64,000 nt of DNA from Bradyrhizobium macuxiense (lineage in GTDB: Bacteria; Pseudomonadota; Alphaproteobacteria; Rhizobiales; Xanthobacteraceae). Of the stretch, positions 43,993 to 53,021 are shown in pieces. Below the pieces are notes generated by a model. The model saw nothing but the letters and a program-made list of their open reading frames with translations, had not been told where the DNA came from and did no database searches. Numbering within the stretch: position 1 is the stretch's first letter; every line of letters begins with the position of its first letter. Location of the stretch: positions 434,001-498,000 of the forward strand of contig NZ_VITY01000001.1 in the NCBI RefSeq assembly GCF_007993935.1. Reading direction: 5' to 3'. The position numbers and the translations under genes are program-made.

Positions 43993-44961
43993 CTACAGCG
44001 ACCGCCGCAGCAGGTGAGCCAGCTCGCCGACCAGGCCGCGCCGGAACAGCAGCACGCAGGACACGAAGATCACGCCCTGGATCACCGTCACCCACTGGCC
44101 GAAACCGGCGAGATACTGCTGCATGGCGATGATCACGAAGGCACCGACCACCGGGCCGAAGATGGTGCCGAGGCCGCCGACCAGCGTCATCAGGACGATT
44201 TCACCGGACATCGACCAGTGCACGTCAGTGAGCGAGGCGTTCTGCGCCACGAACACCTTCAGCGAGCCGGCGAAGCCCGCCAGCGTGCCCGACAGGATGA
44301 AGGCCAGCAGCTTGTACTGGTCGGTCTTGTAGCCGAGCGAGATCGCGCGCGGCTCATTCTCGCGGATCGACTTCAGCACCTCGCCGAACGGCGAGTTGAT
44401 GGTGCGGTAGATCAAGAGGAAGCCGGCGAGGAAGCCGACCAGGACGACGTAGTAAAGCACCAACGGCTTCGACAGATCGAAGATCCCGAGCAGATGGCCC
44501 TGCGGGATGCCCTGGATGCCGTCCTCGCCATGGGTGAACGGCGCCTGCAGATAAAGGAAGTAGAGCAGTTGCGACAGCGCCAGCGTGATCATCGAGAAGT
44601 AGATGCCCTGCCGCTTGATCGAGATGTAGCCGGTGGCGAGGCCGAGCAAGGCCGCCGCCGCTGTGCCGACCACGATGCCGAGCTCCGGCGACAGCCCCCA
44701 CACCTTCAGCGCGTGCGCCGAGACGTAGCCGGCGGTGCCGAGGAACATGGCGTGGCCGAACGACAGCAGGCCGCCATAGCCGATCAGGAGATTGAAGGCG
44801 CAGGCGAGCAGCGCAAAGCACAGCGCCTGCATCACGAAGAACGGATAGATCCCCGTGAACGGCACCACCGCCAGCAGCGCCGCCATCACGGCGAATACGA
44901 TCATCTCGTCGCGCATCGCGCGCGGCGTCATCGGAAGTGTATCGTCGGTCAATGCTGACAT
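43993..44961 (-). CDS. livM: Branched-chain amino-acid type ABC permease LivM
   Basis: A 322-aa permease with about eight to ten membrane segments. The family signature is LLIGYGGLLSFGHAMFLGTAGYV, with the EAA-like segment near RAISLGYKTDQYKLLAFILS. It pairs with LivH to form the channel. It starts one base after livH ends and is the last gene of the operon; a terminator follows at 43923. Confidence 0.93.
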   Translation of the reverse strand: MSALTDDTLPMTPRAMRDEMIVFAVMAALLAVVPFTGIYPFFVMQALCFALLACAFNLLIGYGGLLSFGHAMFLGTAGYVSAHALKVWGLSPELGIVVGTAAAALLGLATGYISIKRQGIYFSMITLALSQLLYFLYLQAPFTHGEDGIQGIPQGHLLGIFDLSKPLVLYYVVLVGFLAGFLLIYRTINSPFGEVLKSIRENEPRAISLGYKTDQYKLLAFILSGTLAGFAGSLKVFVAQNASLTDVHWSMSGEIVLMTLVGGLGTIFGPVVGAFVIIAMQQYLAGFGQWVTVIQGVIFVSCVLLFRRGLVGELAHLLRRSL

Positions 44962-44962
44962 A

Positions 44963-45826
44963 TCAGGCCGCCCGTCCCGTCAGTCCCGTTGGCTTCACCA
45001 GCAACACCACCACCATCAGGACAAACACCACGGTGTTGGAGGCTTCGGGATAAAAATACTTTGTCAGTCCCTCGATCACGCCGAGCGCGAAGCCGGTGAT
45101 GATCGAGCCCATGATCGAGCCCATGCCGCCGATCACGACCACCGCGAACACCACGATGATGAGATCGGCGCCCATCAGCGGGCGGACCTGGTTGATCGGC
45201 GCCGACAAGACGCCGGCGAGCGCGGCAAGACCGACGCCGAGCCCGTAGGTCAGCGTGATCATGCGCGGCACGTTGATGCCGAAGGCGCGCACCAGCGTCG
45301 GATTCTCGGTGGCGGCGCGCAAGTAAGCGCCGAGCTGCGTCTTCTCGATCAGGAACCAGGTGGCAAGGCACACCACAAGGGAGAATATGACGACCCAGCC
45401 GCGATAGATGGGCAAGAACATGAAGCCGAGATTGACGCCGCCCTTGAGCTGATCCGGAATCGAATACGGCAGGCCGGAGGAGCCGAAATAGTTCTGGAAC
45501 ACGCCCTGCACGATCAGCGCGATGCCGAACGTCAGAAGCAGTCCATAAAGGTGGTCGAGGCCGGCCAGCCATTGCAGCATGGTGCGCTCGAGGATCATGC
45601 CGAAGATGCCGACGATGACAGGTGCGATGAGCAGCGCCCACCAGTAGTTGATGCCGCCCAGATTGAGCAGGAAATACGCCACGAAGGCGCCCATCATGTA
45701 GAGCGCGCCATGCGCGAAATTGATGATGTTGAGCATGCCGAAGATGACGGCGAGCCCCAGACTGAGCAGCGCGTAGAACGAGCCGTTGATCAGTCCCACC
45801 AGAAGCTGTGCGTAGAGAGCCTGCAT
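44963..45826 (-). CDS. livH: Branched-chain amino-acid type ABC permease LivH
   Basis: A 287-aa permease of the LivH class. The N-terminal hallmark LINGSFYALLSLGLAVIFGM and NIINFAHGALYMMGAFVAYF are diagnostic, and AVVVIGGMGSIMGSIITGFA lies near the C-terminus. It follows the SBP gene after 64 bp and is almost contiguous with livM. Confidence 0.94.
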   Translation of the reverse strand: MQALYAQLLVGLINGSFYALLSLGLAVIFGMLNIINFAHGALYMMGAFVAYFLLNLGGINYWWALLIAPVIVGIFGMILERTMLQWLAGLDHLYGLLLTFGIALIVQGVFQNYFGSSGLPYSIPDQLKGGVNLGFMFLPIYRGWVVIFSLVVCLATWFLIEKTQLGAYLRAATENPTLVRAFGINVPRMITLTYGLGVGLAALAGVLSAPINQVRPLMGADLIIVVFAVVVIGGMGSIMGSIITGFALGVIEGLTKYFYPEASNTVVFVLMVVVLLVKPTGLTGRAA

Positions 45827-45890
45827 CGAATGAGCTTTCGCTGGATAGATGAAGCCCGCCGGCCACGCGCGCGGCCGGCGGGCATGATCG

Positions 45891-47111
45891 TCACTTCTTC
45901 AGAAGCGCGCAGGTGCTCTTGTCGAGCGGCGTGAAGGCCTGGTTGCCCGGCACGGTGCCGACCAGCTTGTAGAAGTCCCACGGTCCCTTGGACTCCGAGG
46001 GCTTCTTCACCTCGAACAGATACGCGTCGTGGGTGACGCGGCCGTTGGCCTCGACCTCGCCCTTGCCGAACAGCGGATCGTCGGTCGGGATCGTCTTCAT
46101 CTTCGCAACCACCTTGGCGCCGTCATGCGGATTGCCGCCGAGCGCTTCCAGCGCCTTGAAGTAATGCATCAGACCCGCATAGACGCCGGCCTGCACCATG
46201 GTCGGGGGCGCGCTGTTCTTCATCTTTTCCGAGAAGCGCTTGGAGAACGCCCGGGTGTTGTCGTTGAGGTCCCAGTAGAACGTCTCGGTGAAGTTGAGGC
46301 CCTGCGCGGTCTCGAGGCCGATCGCCTTGACGTCGGTGAGGAACAGCAAGAGCGCCGCGAGCTTCTGGCCGCCCTTGACGATACCGAACTCGGCCGCCTG
46401 CTTGATCGAGTTGGTGGTGTCGCCGCCGGCATTGGCGAGACCGATGATCTTGGCCTTGGAGGCCTGCGCCTGCAGCAGGAACGAGGAGAAGTCGGCGGTG
46501 TTGAGCGGATGCTTGACCCCACCGACCACCTTGCCGCCGTTGGCGGTGACAACCGCGGTGGTATCGCGCTCCAGCGCCGCGCCGAACGCGTAGTCCGCGG
46601 TCAGGAAGAACCAGGTGTCCCCGCCCGCCTTCACCAGCGCCTGGCCGGTGGCGTGAGCGAGCATGTAGGTGTCATAGGTCCAGTGCACCGTGTTCGGCGA
46701 GCACTGCGCGTTGGTGAGGTCCGAGGTCGCCGCACCCGAATTGATGTAGACGCCGTTCTTTTCCTTGACGACGTTGTTGACCGCGAGCGCGACGCCGGAA
46801 TTCGGCACGTCGACGACGGTATCGACCTTGTCGACGTCGAACCACTGGCGGGCGATGGTGGTGCCGATATCGGGCTTATTCTGGTGATCGCCGGAGATCA
46901 GGTCGATGGTCCAGCCCTTGGCCTTGAGGCCGGAATCCTCGATCGCCATCTGGGCCGCCAGCGTCGAGCCGGGACCGGCGAGGTCGGCGTAGAGGCCGGA
47001 CTGATCCGACAACACGCCGATCTTGACGACCTTGTCGTCGGCGGAGGCAACGCTCGCGACGCTGAGCGCGATCGCGGTGCCGAGCAGAAGCGCAGAAATC
47101 GTGTTCTTCAT
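45891..47111 (-). CDS. Branched-chain amino-acid type substrate-binding protein
   Basis: A 406-aa periplasmic binding protein with a signal peptide (ending VASVASADD). It belongs to the Peripla_BP_6 LivK class and is the receptor of the five-gene LIV system here, lying between livF and livH. Conserved parts include VLSDQSGLYADLAGPGSTLA and LTADYAFGAALERDTTAVV. The protein is closely similar to the orphan SBP at 27106. Proteins of this subgroup in Bradyrhizobium do not all bind leucine; the ligand could be another amide or acid. Confidence 0.94.
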   Translation of the reverse strand: MKNTISALLLGTAIALSVASVASADDKVVKIGVLSDQSGLYADLAGPGSTLAAQMAIEDSGLKAKGWTIDLISGDHQNKPDIGTTIARQWFDVDKVDTVVDVPNSGVALAVNNVVKEKNGVYINSGAATSDLTNAQCSPNTVHWTYDTYMLAHATGQALVKAGGDTWFFLTADYAFGAALERDTTAVVTANGGKVVGGVKHPLNTADFSSFLLQAQASKAKIIGLANAGGDTTNSIKQAAEFGIVKGGQKLAALLLFLTDVKAIGLETAQGLNFTETFYWDLNDNTRAFSKRFSEKMKNSAPPTMVQAGVYAGLMHYFKALEALGGNPHDGAKVVAKMKTIPTDDPLFGKGEVEANGRVTHDAYLFEVKKPSESKGPWDFYKLVGTVPGNQAFTPLDKSTCALLKK

Positions 47112-47151
47112 GGGGATTCCCTCAGTCCTTAAATTTTCTGGCTCGGCGGCT

Positions 47152-47887
<736 letters not shown>

Positions 47888-47895
<8 letters not shown>

Positions 47896-48664
47896 GACCC
47901 GCTCCCAGATAGGCTTCCTTCACGCGCTCGTCCTTGGAGAGGTCGGCGTAATTGCCCTCCGCCAGCACCTGCCCGCGCGTCAGCACGGTGATGATGTCGG
48001 AGAGGTTGGCCACCACCGAGAGGTTATGTTCGACCATCAGGATGGTGTATTTGGCCGAGATCCGCTTGATCAGCGCCGCGATCTTGTCGATGTCCTCGTG
48101 GCCCATGCCGGCCATCGGTTCGTCGAGCAGCATCATCTCGGGGTCGAGCGCGAGCGTCGTTGCAATTTCAAGTGCGCGCTTGCGGCCGTACGGCATCTCG
48201 ACCGCCGGCGTGTTGGCGAATTCGCTCAAGCCGACGTCGTTCAGAAGTTCATGGGCGCGCGGATTGAAGCGGTCGAGCACGCTCTTCGAGCGCCAGAAAT
48301 CGAATGACGAACCATGCTGGCGCTGCAACGCGACGCGCACGTTCTCGAGCGCGGTCAGATGCGGAAATACCGCCGAAATCTGGAACGAGCGGACCAGCCC
48401 GAGCCGCGCCACGTCGGCCGGCGGCATCGCGGTGATGTCCTGGCCCTTGTAGCGAATCTGCCCGCCCGTCGGCTTCAGGAATTTGGTCAGCAGATTGAAA
48501 CAGGTCGTCTTGCCGGCGCCGTTCGGCCCGATCAACGCATGGATACTGCCGCGACGCACCTTGAGCGCGACGTCGCGAACGGCAAAGAAACCCGCGAATT
48601 CCTTGGTCAATCCGCTGGTTTCGAGGATGAACTCATCGGCCAAATAGATTCCCCCATACGCCAT
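47888..48664 (-). CDS. livG: ABC transporter ATP-binding protein LivG
   Basis: A 258-aa ATPase. Walker A is GPNGAGKTTCFNLLT and Walker B is MMLLDEPMAGMGHED. The signature region is divergent: VEMPYGRKRALEIATTL replaces the classic LSGGQ, as is usual for LivG. It is the first gene of the operon. A TTG at residue 8 (48643), preceded by GGGGGAA at good spacing, is a possible alternative start. Confidence 0.93.
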
Positions 48665-48983
48665 CGCCGCGAAGCCCCTCGCCCGCGTGGCCAGCTTTTT
48701 TCATGTTCGACAGGTTGTCCGTACGTCTTGGAAACCGTCCGGGGGCCTGTCGCCTCCGGGCCGGAATATGCCGTCATCTACGGCGGTTACGCAAGGTGGA
48801 AAGCTGTGCAGTGCGGTATCGGAACGACCGGTTCCGGTTGATCCTTAGTCGAATGGTATTTCAACGCGCTTTGCGCCTCGGAAAGTCGCCATTAAGGCTG
48901 TTTTGCTCCGGACGTTCCCTTTCATAGAATATTTCCGCCTCTCGGCGAAACTCCCGGCCATTGCATGATGAACGGCTAGAGCC
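48665..48983. other. Gap upstream of livG with no clear gene
   Basis: About 320 bp between livG and the PAS-family fragment. Open frames on both strands have no recognisable product. It must contain the livG promoter on the minus strand, but no clear -35/-10 pair was picked out. Confidence 0.5.
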
Positions 48984-49097
48984 TTGCATTTCGAACGCAC
49001 CAATTCCTCGTTCGTCAAATCGATCCGCCACCGTGATGTCCTGAACACGTGGCTGCGGCTTTATGCCCGCGGCCAAACCATCCCGCACTTCGGCTAG
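48984..49097 (+). pseudogene. Truncated N-terminal copy of the PAS-family gene
   Basis: A 37-codon frame from a possible TTG at 48984 to TAG at 49095-49097. Its peptide contains SFVKSIRHRDVLNTWLRL, which lines up with SVVKSITQRVLLNAWLRA at the start of the next gene; about 13 of 28 positions agree, including VKSI and LN-WLR. The stop lies only 3 bases ahead of the next ATG. It is probably the remnant of a tandem duplicate that lost its domain. It could also work as a coupled leader peptide. It is too short to be noticed by standard gene finding. Confidence 0.55.
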
Positions 49098-49100
49098 CCG

Positions 49101-49718
49101 ATGCCATTCCAGAGTGCAGATCCATCGGTGGTCAAATCGATCACGCAGCGCGTGCTGCTGAATGCCTGGCTGCGCGCGGTGCGCGCGCCCGACACTCTTC
49201 CTCTGCTGTGCGACTTCCACACCGAAGGCACTGCCGACGAACGCGCCGACATGATGGGCTTTGACGTCGAGGGCAGCGGCGACGCTGCCCGTTTCATCAT
49301 CACGCAGGAAGGCGCGCGGCTGACCACGGCTTACGGTAACGAGCACGTCGATCCGCGGCTGCGCACCAACCGCTACCTCGATGACGCGATCAGCCCGGAG
49401 CGCTACGCCGGCGTGATCCTCTCGTATCGCGCCTGCCTTGCGCGCAAGCGTCCGACCTATACGGTTGCGGAGGTCACGGACGCCGACGGCAAGGACGTGT
49501 CCTATGAGCGGCTGCTGCTGCCGTTCGGCCGCGGCGATGCCGTCGAGCACATCGTCGGCTCCTACAAGGCGATCAGCATCGAGGGCGGCTTCCGGCTGCA
49601 CAATCTGATGGGCGTGACGGCGAAGGCCGTCCCTGTCGTCACCGTCCGCGCGGTGATCGACCGCAGGTTCGTGCCGGCGGATCGCCCGGCGAGCCAGGAT
49701 TCGGTCGAACTGATCTAG
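49101..49718 (+). CDS. PAS_5-like domain protein
   Basis: A 205-aa cytoplasmic protein. The central part (RYAGVILSYRACLARKRPTY, then DVSYERLLLPFGRGDAVEHI and VGSYKAISIEG) has the pattern of the alphaproteobacterial PAS_5-type sensory domain, a fold of unknown ligand. No output domain follows, as is usual for this family. The N-terminal helix VKSITQRVLLNAWLRA is repeated in the truncated copy upstream. No ribosome binding site is evident; translation may be coupled to that short frame. Confidence 0.72.
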   Translation: MPFQSADPSVVKSITQRVLLNAWLRAVRAPDTLPLLCDFHTEGTADERADMMGFDVEGSGDAARFIITQEGARLTTAYGNEHVDPRLRTNRYLDDAISPERYAGVILSYRACLARKRPTYTVAEVTDADGKDVSYERLLLPFGRGDAVEHIVGSYKAISIEGGFRLHNLMGVTAKAVPVVTVRAVIDRRFVPADRPASQDSVELI

Positions 49719-49731
49719 GGCGCGTACTCAT
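49717..49731. repeat. Left 15-bp inverted repeat of a low-GC segment
   Basis: AGGGCGCGTACTCAT here matches the reverse complement at 50409-50423 exactly. The left repeat begins inside the stop codon of the PAS-like gene. The pair encloses about 0.7 kb with a lower-GC membrane gene. Confidence 0.6.
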
Positions 49732-49813
49732 CAATCCGCCATGTCGACGAAGGGCCAGAGGGCGACATCGTCGCTGAAAATCTGATCGGCGATCATGGCG
49801 CCCCCTATCCACC

Positions 49814-50149
49814 CTAGTCTCGATAATCGCATGCCCCTCCGGCGCGACGCTTCCAGATCATCAACCAGTTCATACGTGGAGCGTCGGGGGCTTTGATGTC
49901 TGCTTTGAGTGCCCTCCACGCGGCCAGCATAAGAATCAGTATCCCACATGAAATTGAGGCCACTCCCGCGAAGCTACTGTGGCTACGTGCGAAAAGGAAC
50001 AAATAAACGCCACCCCACCCAATAACCGAAAGAACCGCCAGAGCAGTAGTCTGGAAAATGAGATCAAGAGCAACGAAAACTATCGGATTTTCCGCAGCGT
50101 CGATCGAAGACGTTTTCAGTTTGGAAACGAAATCCGCCAGCTTCATCAC
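49814..50149 (-). CDS. Small two-helix membrane protein
   Basis: A 111-aa protein with two hydrophobic helices, around residues 25-53 (IVFVALDLIFQTTALAVLSV) and 60-80 (FAGVASISCGILILMLAAW). The base composition is clearly less GC-rich than the flanking genes, and the gene lies inside a segment bounded by 15-bp inverted repeats. No family was recognised. Transfer with a small mobile segment is a reasonable guess. Confidence 0.6.
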   Translation of the reverse strand: MMKLADFVSKLKTSSIDAAENPIVFVALDLIFQTTALAVLSVIGWGGVYLFLFARSHSSFAGVASISCGILILMLAAWRALKADIKAPDAPRMNWLMIWKRRAGGACDYRD

Positions 50150-50408
50150 TTTGCCGCTTCGCTTCCCGCAAGATCAGCGACCGGATGCGTTAAGACGTGG
50201 AGCGCCGGTCGTCCTGAGCAACCCTCCCACGTGCGACGCCACCAAATCCCTTCGACTGTTAGCCCGATAGGGTACGCGAAAGTGGCTTGTTGCACCAGCC
50301 AAGCACTAAACTTTGACTAGTCACCTTTGGGTCATTCTCGACCGATTTCAACATGGCTTCGCGATATCAGCCTGTTCTCGGGAAGCGGACACCGGACCGC
50401 CGGCGCTT

Positions 50409-50423
50409 ATGAGTACGCGCCCT
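50409..50423. repeat. Right 15-bp inverted repeat of a low-GC segment
   Basis: ATGAGTACGCGCCCT, the exact reverse complement of 49717-49731. Between the membrane gene and this repeat (50150-50408) no coding function was recognised. It ends 18 bp before the stop codon of the ArsC-family gene. Confidence 0.6.
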
Positions 50424-50440
50424 GGCTCGCGCCGAACGCG

Positions 50441-50809
50441 TCAGCCCTTCTTGCGCGCCTTCGCCGGCACTTCCTTGGCATAGATGTCCGGCTTGAAGCC
50501 GACGACGCGCTTCGGCCCGAGGTCGAGCACCGGACGCTTGATCATCGACGGCTGCTCGGCCATCAGCGCCAGCGCCTTGCGTTCGTTCAAACCTTCCTTG
50601 TCGGCATCGGGCAGCTTCTTGAAGGTCGTGCCGGCGCGGTTGAGCAGTGTCTCCCAGCCGATCTCCTCGCTCCACTTCTTGAGCTTGTCCCTGGCGATCC
50701 CGACAGTCTTGTAGTCGTGGAAGTCGTAGGCGACGCCGTGATCGTCGAGCCAGGCGCGCGCCTTCTTCATGGTGTCGCAGTTCTTGATGCCGTAGATGGT
50801 GATGGTCAA
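50441..50809 (-). CDS. ArsC-family reductase (Spx/YffB type)
   Basis: A 122-aa thioredoxin-fold protein of the ArsC/Spx family. It has a single redox Cys in GIKNCDTMKKARAWL, then DYKTVGIARDKLKKW and the C-terminal PVLDLGPKRVVGFKPD. It resembles YffB-type glutathione-dependent reductases more than true arsenate reductases. TTG 50809 is chosen because GGGGA lies 6 nt upstream; the ATG at 50824 has no such site. Confidence 0.85.
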   Translation of the reverse strand: MTITIYGIKNCDTMKKARAWLDDHGVAYDFHDYKTVGIARDKLKKWSEEIGWETLLNRAGTTFKKLPDADKEGLNERKALALMAEQPSMIKRPVLDLGPKRVVGFKPDIYAKEVPAKARKKG

Positions 50810-51076
50810 AGCCGTTCCCCGCATGCGATTGCAGCGGCGAAACTAGCCTCGCAGCCATCGCAGCGCCAGATCGGAGCTATCAGGTCTCAACACCGATCTC
50901 GGCATCGTCCGTCCTCGACAGCGTAAGTGACGCTTCCTTACCTTCGGGCCCACACCAAGTTCCTTTCGGAACGAATGCGATGGGTATAGGTTGACCTTCA
51001 TCACCGCGCGGACATCCGGGCTGATATCGGTGACAGAGAGACCAAGCGCGCTCCCGCCAAAAAGCAGGAGTGTGCC

Positions 51077-51196
51077 ATGCTCGAACAGCCACGCCTCATA
51101 TCCTATTCAGTCCCAGCACGCGTCTGCCTTGGCATTGCAGCTTTCAGCGCCGCAACGTTGATCGTGGTTTTTGTGCTTGTGGCGTTTGCGCCATAG
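51077..51196 (+). CDS. 39-aa single-pass membrane protein
   Basis: A short gene: MLEQPRLISYSVPARV followed by a hydrophobic helix of about 20 residues (Ile, Ala, Leu, Val, Phe) to the C-terminus. A strong AGGAG ribosome binding site lies 6 nt upstream, which is the main support for real translation. Its stop codon is 19 bp short of the convergent cytochrome P460 stop. No family was recognised; the layout is that of small membrane regulators or subunits. Confidence 0.55.
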   Translation: MLEQPRLISYSVPARVCLGIAAFSAATLIVVFVLVAFAP

Positions 51197-51214
51197 TACC
51201 GGATATTTGCGGGC

Positions 51215-51724
51215 TCAGCGCGCATCATGCGTGAAGACGAAATCGTGATCGCTGGCGTGGGCCTCGTGGCAGGCGAAGCACGTCTCGTGCTGCGCGGCAT
51301 CGACGGGCTTGCCGTCGATGAAGCGGCCAAAGCCCCAACCGCCGGTCGAGGCATATTTGGTGGAGTCCTTGACCATGACCTGGACGGTGGTCGCCGGCCC
51401 CGTGATGAACGCGCCATCGAGGCCTTCGACCGGCTTGCGCTTCCAGGCCAGCTTGACCAGCACGGTGCCGTCAGGGAAGCGCGCGGCGCCGTCCTGATAA
51501 GCCTTCACGGCGGTCGCGTTGCCGAGCACGCTGCGCAGTTCGTCGAGCCCGGTCTCCTCGCCGACCGCGATCAGCTTCCAGTCGCGATAGCCTTGCGGAA
51601 TTTTCACGCCGAAGATCGGCGATGCCAGCGCGTTGTCGTCAGCATGCCCGACGGCAAACGGCAATGACGCGCTGATGCAGGCTGCCGCGATCGCGGCAGC
51701 TGCCCATTTCAAAACTTGATTCAT
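51215..51724 (-). CDS. Cytochrome P460-family periplasmic haem protein
   Basis: A 169-aa exported protein with a signal peptide (ending AVGHADD) and one haem c motif, CFACH near residue 153. The family pattern IPQGYRDWKLIAVGEETGLDE and FPDGTVLVKLAWKRKPVEG matches cytochrome P460/c'-beta proteins, which oxidise hydroxylamine or bind NO through a Lys-crosslinked haem. A Lys occurs in LAWKRKP at a suitable place. The physiological substrate is unknown. It follows the epoxide hydrolase on the same strand, with a REP element between. Confidence 0.85.
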   Translation of the reverse strand: MNQVLKWAAAAIAAACISASLPFAVGHADDNALASPIFGVKIPQGYRDWKLIAVGEETGLDELRSVLGNATAVKAYQDGAARFPDGTVLVKLAWKRKPVEGLDGAFITGPATTVQVMVKDSTKYASTGGWGFGRFIDGKPVDAAQHETCFACHEAHASDHDFVFTHDAR

Positions 51725-51750
51725 GATCGGTGGTCCGCGTTCGTTATTTG

Positions 51751-51821
51751 AGCATGATCACCGCGCAAACGCTTCGCGTTTGTCGCAGGGAAAATCGCTT
51801 CGCACTTTTCCGGATCATGCT
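51751..51821. repeat. AGCATGATC element, copy 3 (longer)
   Basis: A 71-bp member of the AGCATGATC family, from AGCATGATCACCGCGCAAAC to TTTTCCGGATCATGCT. It carries an extra inner inverted repeat (CAAACGCTTCGCGTTTG). It lies between the epoxide hydrolase and the cytochrome P460 and ends at the hydrolase stop codon. Confidence 0.75.
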
Positions 51822-52858
51822 CAGACCTTGCTGACGTCGATGATGGCCTGGACGAACGCCTGCGGCGCTTCCTGCGGCAGATTGTGGCCGATGCCGCCGG
51901 GCAGCTGGCGATGCTCGTAATGCCCGGAGAACTTCTTGGCATAGGCCGCAGGCTCCGGATGCGGCGCGCCATTGGCGTCGCCCTCCATCGTGATGGTCGG
52001 GATCGCGATCACGGGCGCCTGGGCCAGTGTCTTCTCGAAGGCGTCGTACTTCGCCTCGCCCTCGGCGATGCCGAGCCGCCAGCGGTAATTGTGGATCACG
52101 ATATCGACGTGGTCGGGGTTCTCGAAGGCACCAGCGCTGCGGTCGTAGGTCGCGTCGTCGAACTTCCACTGCGGCGAGGCGAGCTGCCAGATCAGCTTGT
52201 TGAAGTCGTGCCGGTTCTTGGCATAGCCCTCGCGGCCGCGCTCGGTCGCGAAATAGAACTGGTACCACCATTGCAGCTCGGCTTTCGGCGGCAGCGGCAC
52301 CTTGCCGGCCGCCTGGCTGCCGATCAGATAGCCGCTGACCGACACCATGGCCTTGCAGCGCTCGGGCCAGAGCACCGCCATGATGTTCGCGGTGCGCGCA
52401 CCCCAGTCGTAGCCGCCGAGCACGGCCTTCTCGATCTTCAGGGCATCCATCAAGGCAATGATATCGGCGGCGACCGTGACCGGCTGGCCGCTGCGCATGG
52501 TGTCGCTGGAAAGGAAACGCGTGGTGCCGTAGCCGCGCAGATGCGGCACGATCACGCGATAACCGGCCTCCGCCAGCGCCGGCGCGACGTCGGCATAGCT
52601 GTAGATGTCGTAGGGCCAGCCGTGCAGCAGGATCACGGCGGGACCGGAAGCCGGACCCATCTCGACATATCCGGTATCGAGCAGGCCGGCATTGATCTGC
52701 TTGACCGGACCGATCGTGGTGTGGCCGCCAGCCTTGACCGTGGGCAGCGCCGCGGATTGCGCGCTGGCCGATCCAATGAAGCCGAGCCTGGAAGCGGCGA
52801 GGATCCCGCCGGCGATGCCGAGGAAGCGGCGGCGTTGCTGATTGATCGATTGGGTCAT
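51821..52858 (-). CDS. Tat-exported epoxide hydrolase-like alpha/beta hydrolase
   Basis: A 345-aa hydrolase with a twin-arginine signal (QQRRRFLGIAGG) and cleavage near SASAQS, so it should be folded in the cytoplasm and sent to the periplasm. The oxyanion motif is ILLHGWPYDIYS, the nucleophile Asp is in GGYDWGARTA as in epoxide hydrolases and haloalkane dehalogenases, and the catalytic His is in LPGGIGHNLPQEAP. The substrate is unknown. It is divergent from the winged-helix/TPR regulator with a 163-bp gap between the starts. Confidence 0.87.
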   Translation of the reverse strand: MTQSINQQRRRFLGIAGGILAASRLGFIGSASAQSAALPTVKAGGHTTIGPVKQINAGLLDTGYVEMGPASGPAVILLHGWPYDIYSYADVAPALAEAGYRVIVPHLRGYGTTRFLSSDTMRSGQPVTVAADIIALMDALKIEKAVLGGYDWGARTANIMAVLWPERCKAMVSVSGYLIGSQAAGKVPLPPKAELQWWYQFYFATERGREGYAKNRHDFNKLIWQLASPQWKFDDATYDRSAGAFENPDHVDIVIHNYRWRLGIAEGEAKYDAFEKTLAQAPVIAIPTITMEGDANGAPHPEPAAYAKKFSGHYEHRQLPGGIGHNLPQEAPQAFVQAIIDVSKV

Positions 52859-53021
52859 GGCGGTCTCCTTAACTCTGGTGTTGAAATCAATATTGCAGAG
52901 ACCACCCCCGTCCGCTTTCAGAGGACATGGATTTGTCCTTCAGACCGTCGTGATTTTGGCTCCGCCCCGCCTGTGCTAGGTTCCGCCGCGGACTCAGCCG
53001 CCGGCCGCCGGACTCTTCGAT

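Noticed and set aside
45891..47111. Possible assignment as leucine-specific LivK
   Set aside because: The fold and operon fit, but this subgroup binds diverse ligands, so the narrower name was not used.
50880..51092. 70-aa minus-strand frame upstream of the ArsC-family gene
   Set aside because: No ribosome binding site or family match; the 39-aa gene on the other strand overlaps its start and is better supported.
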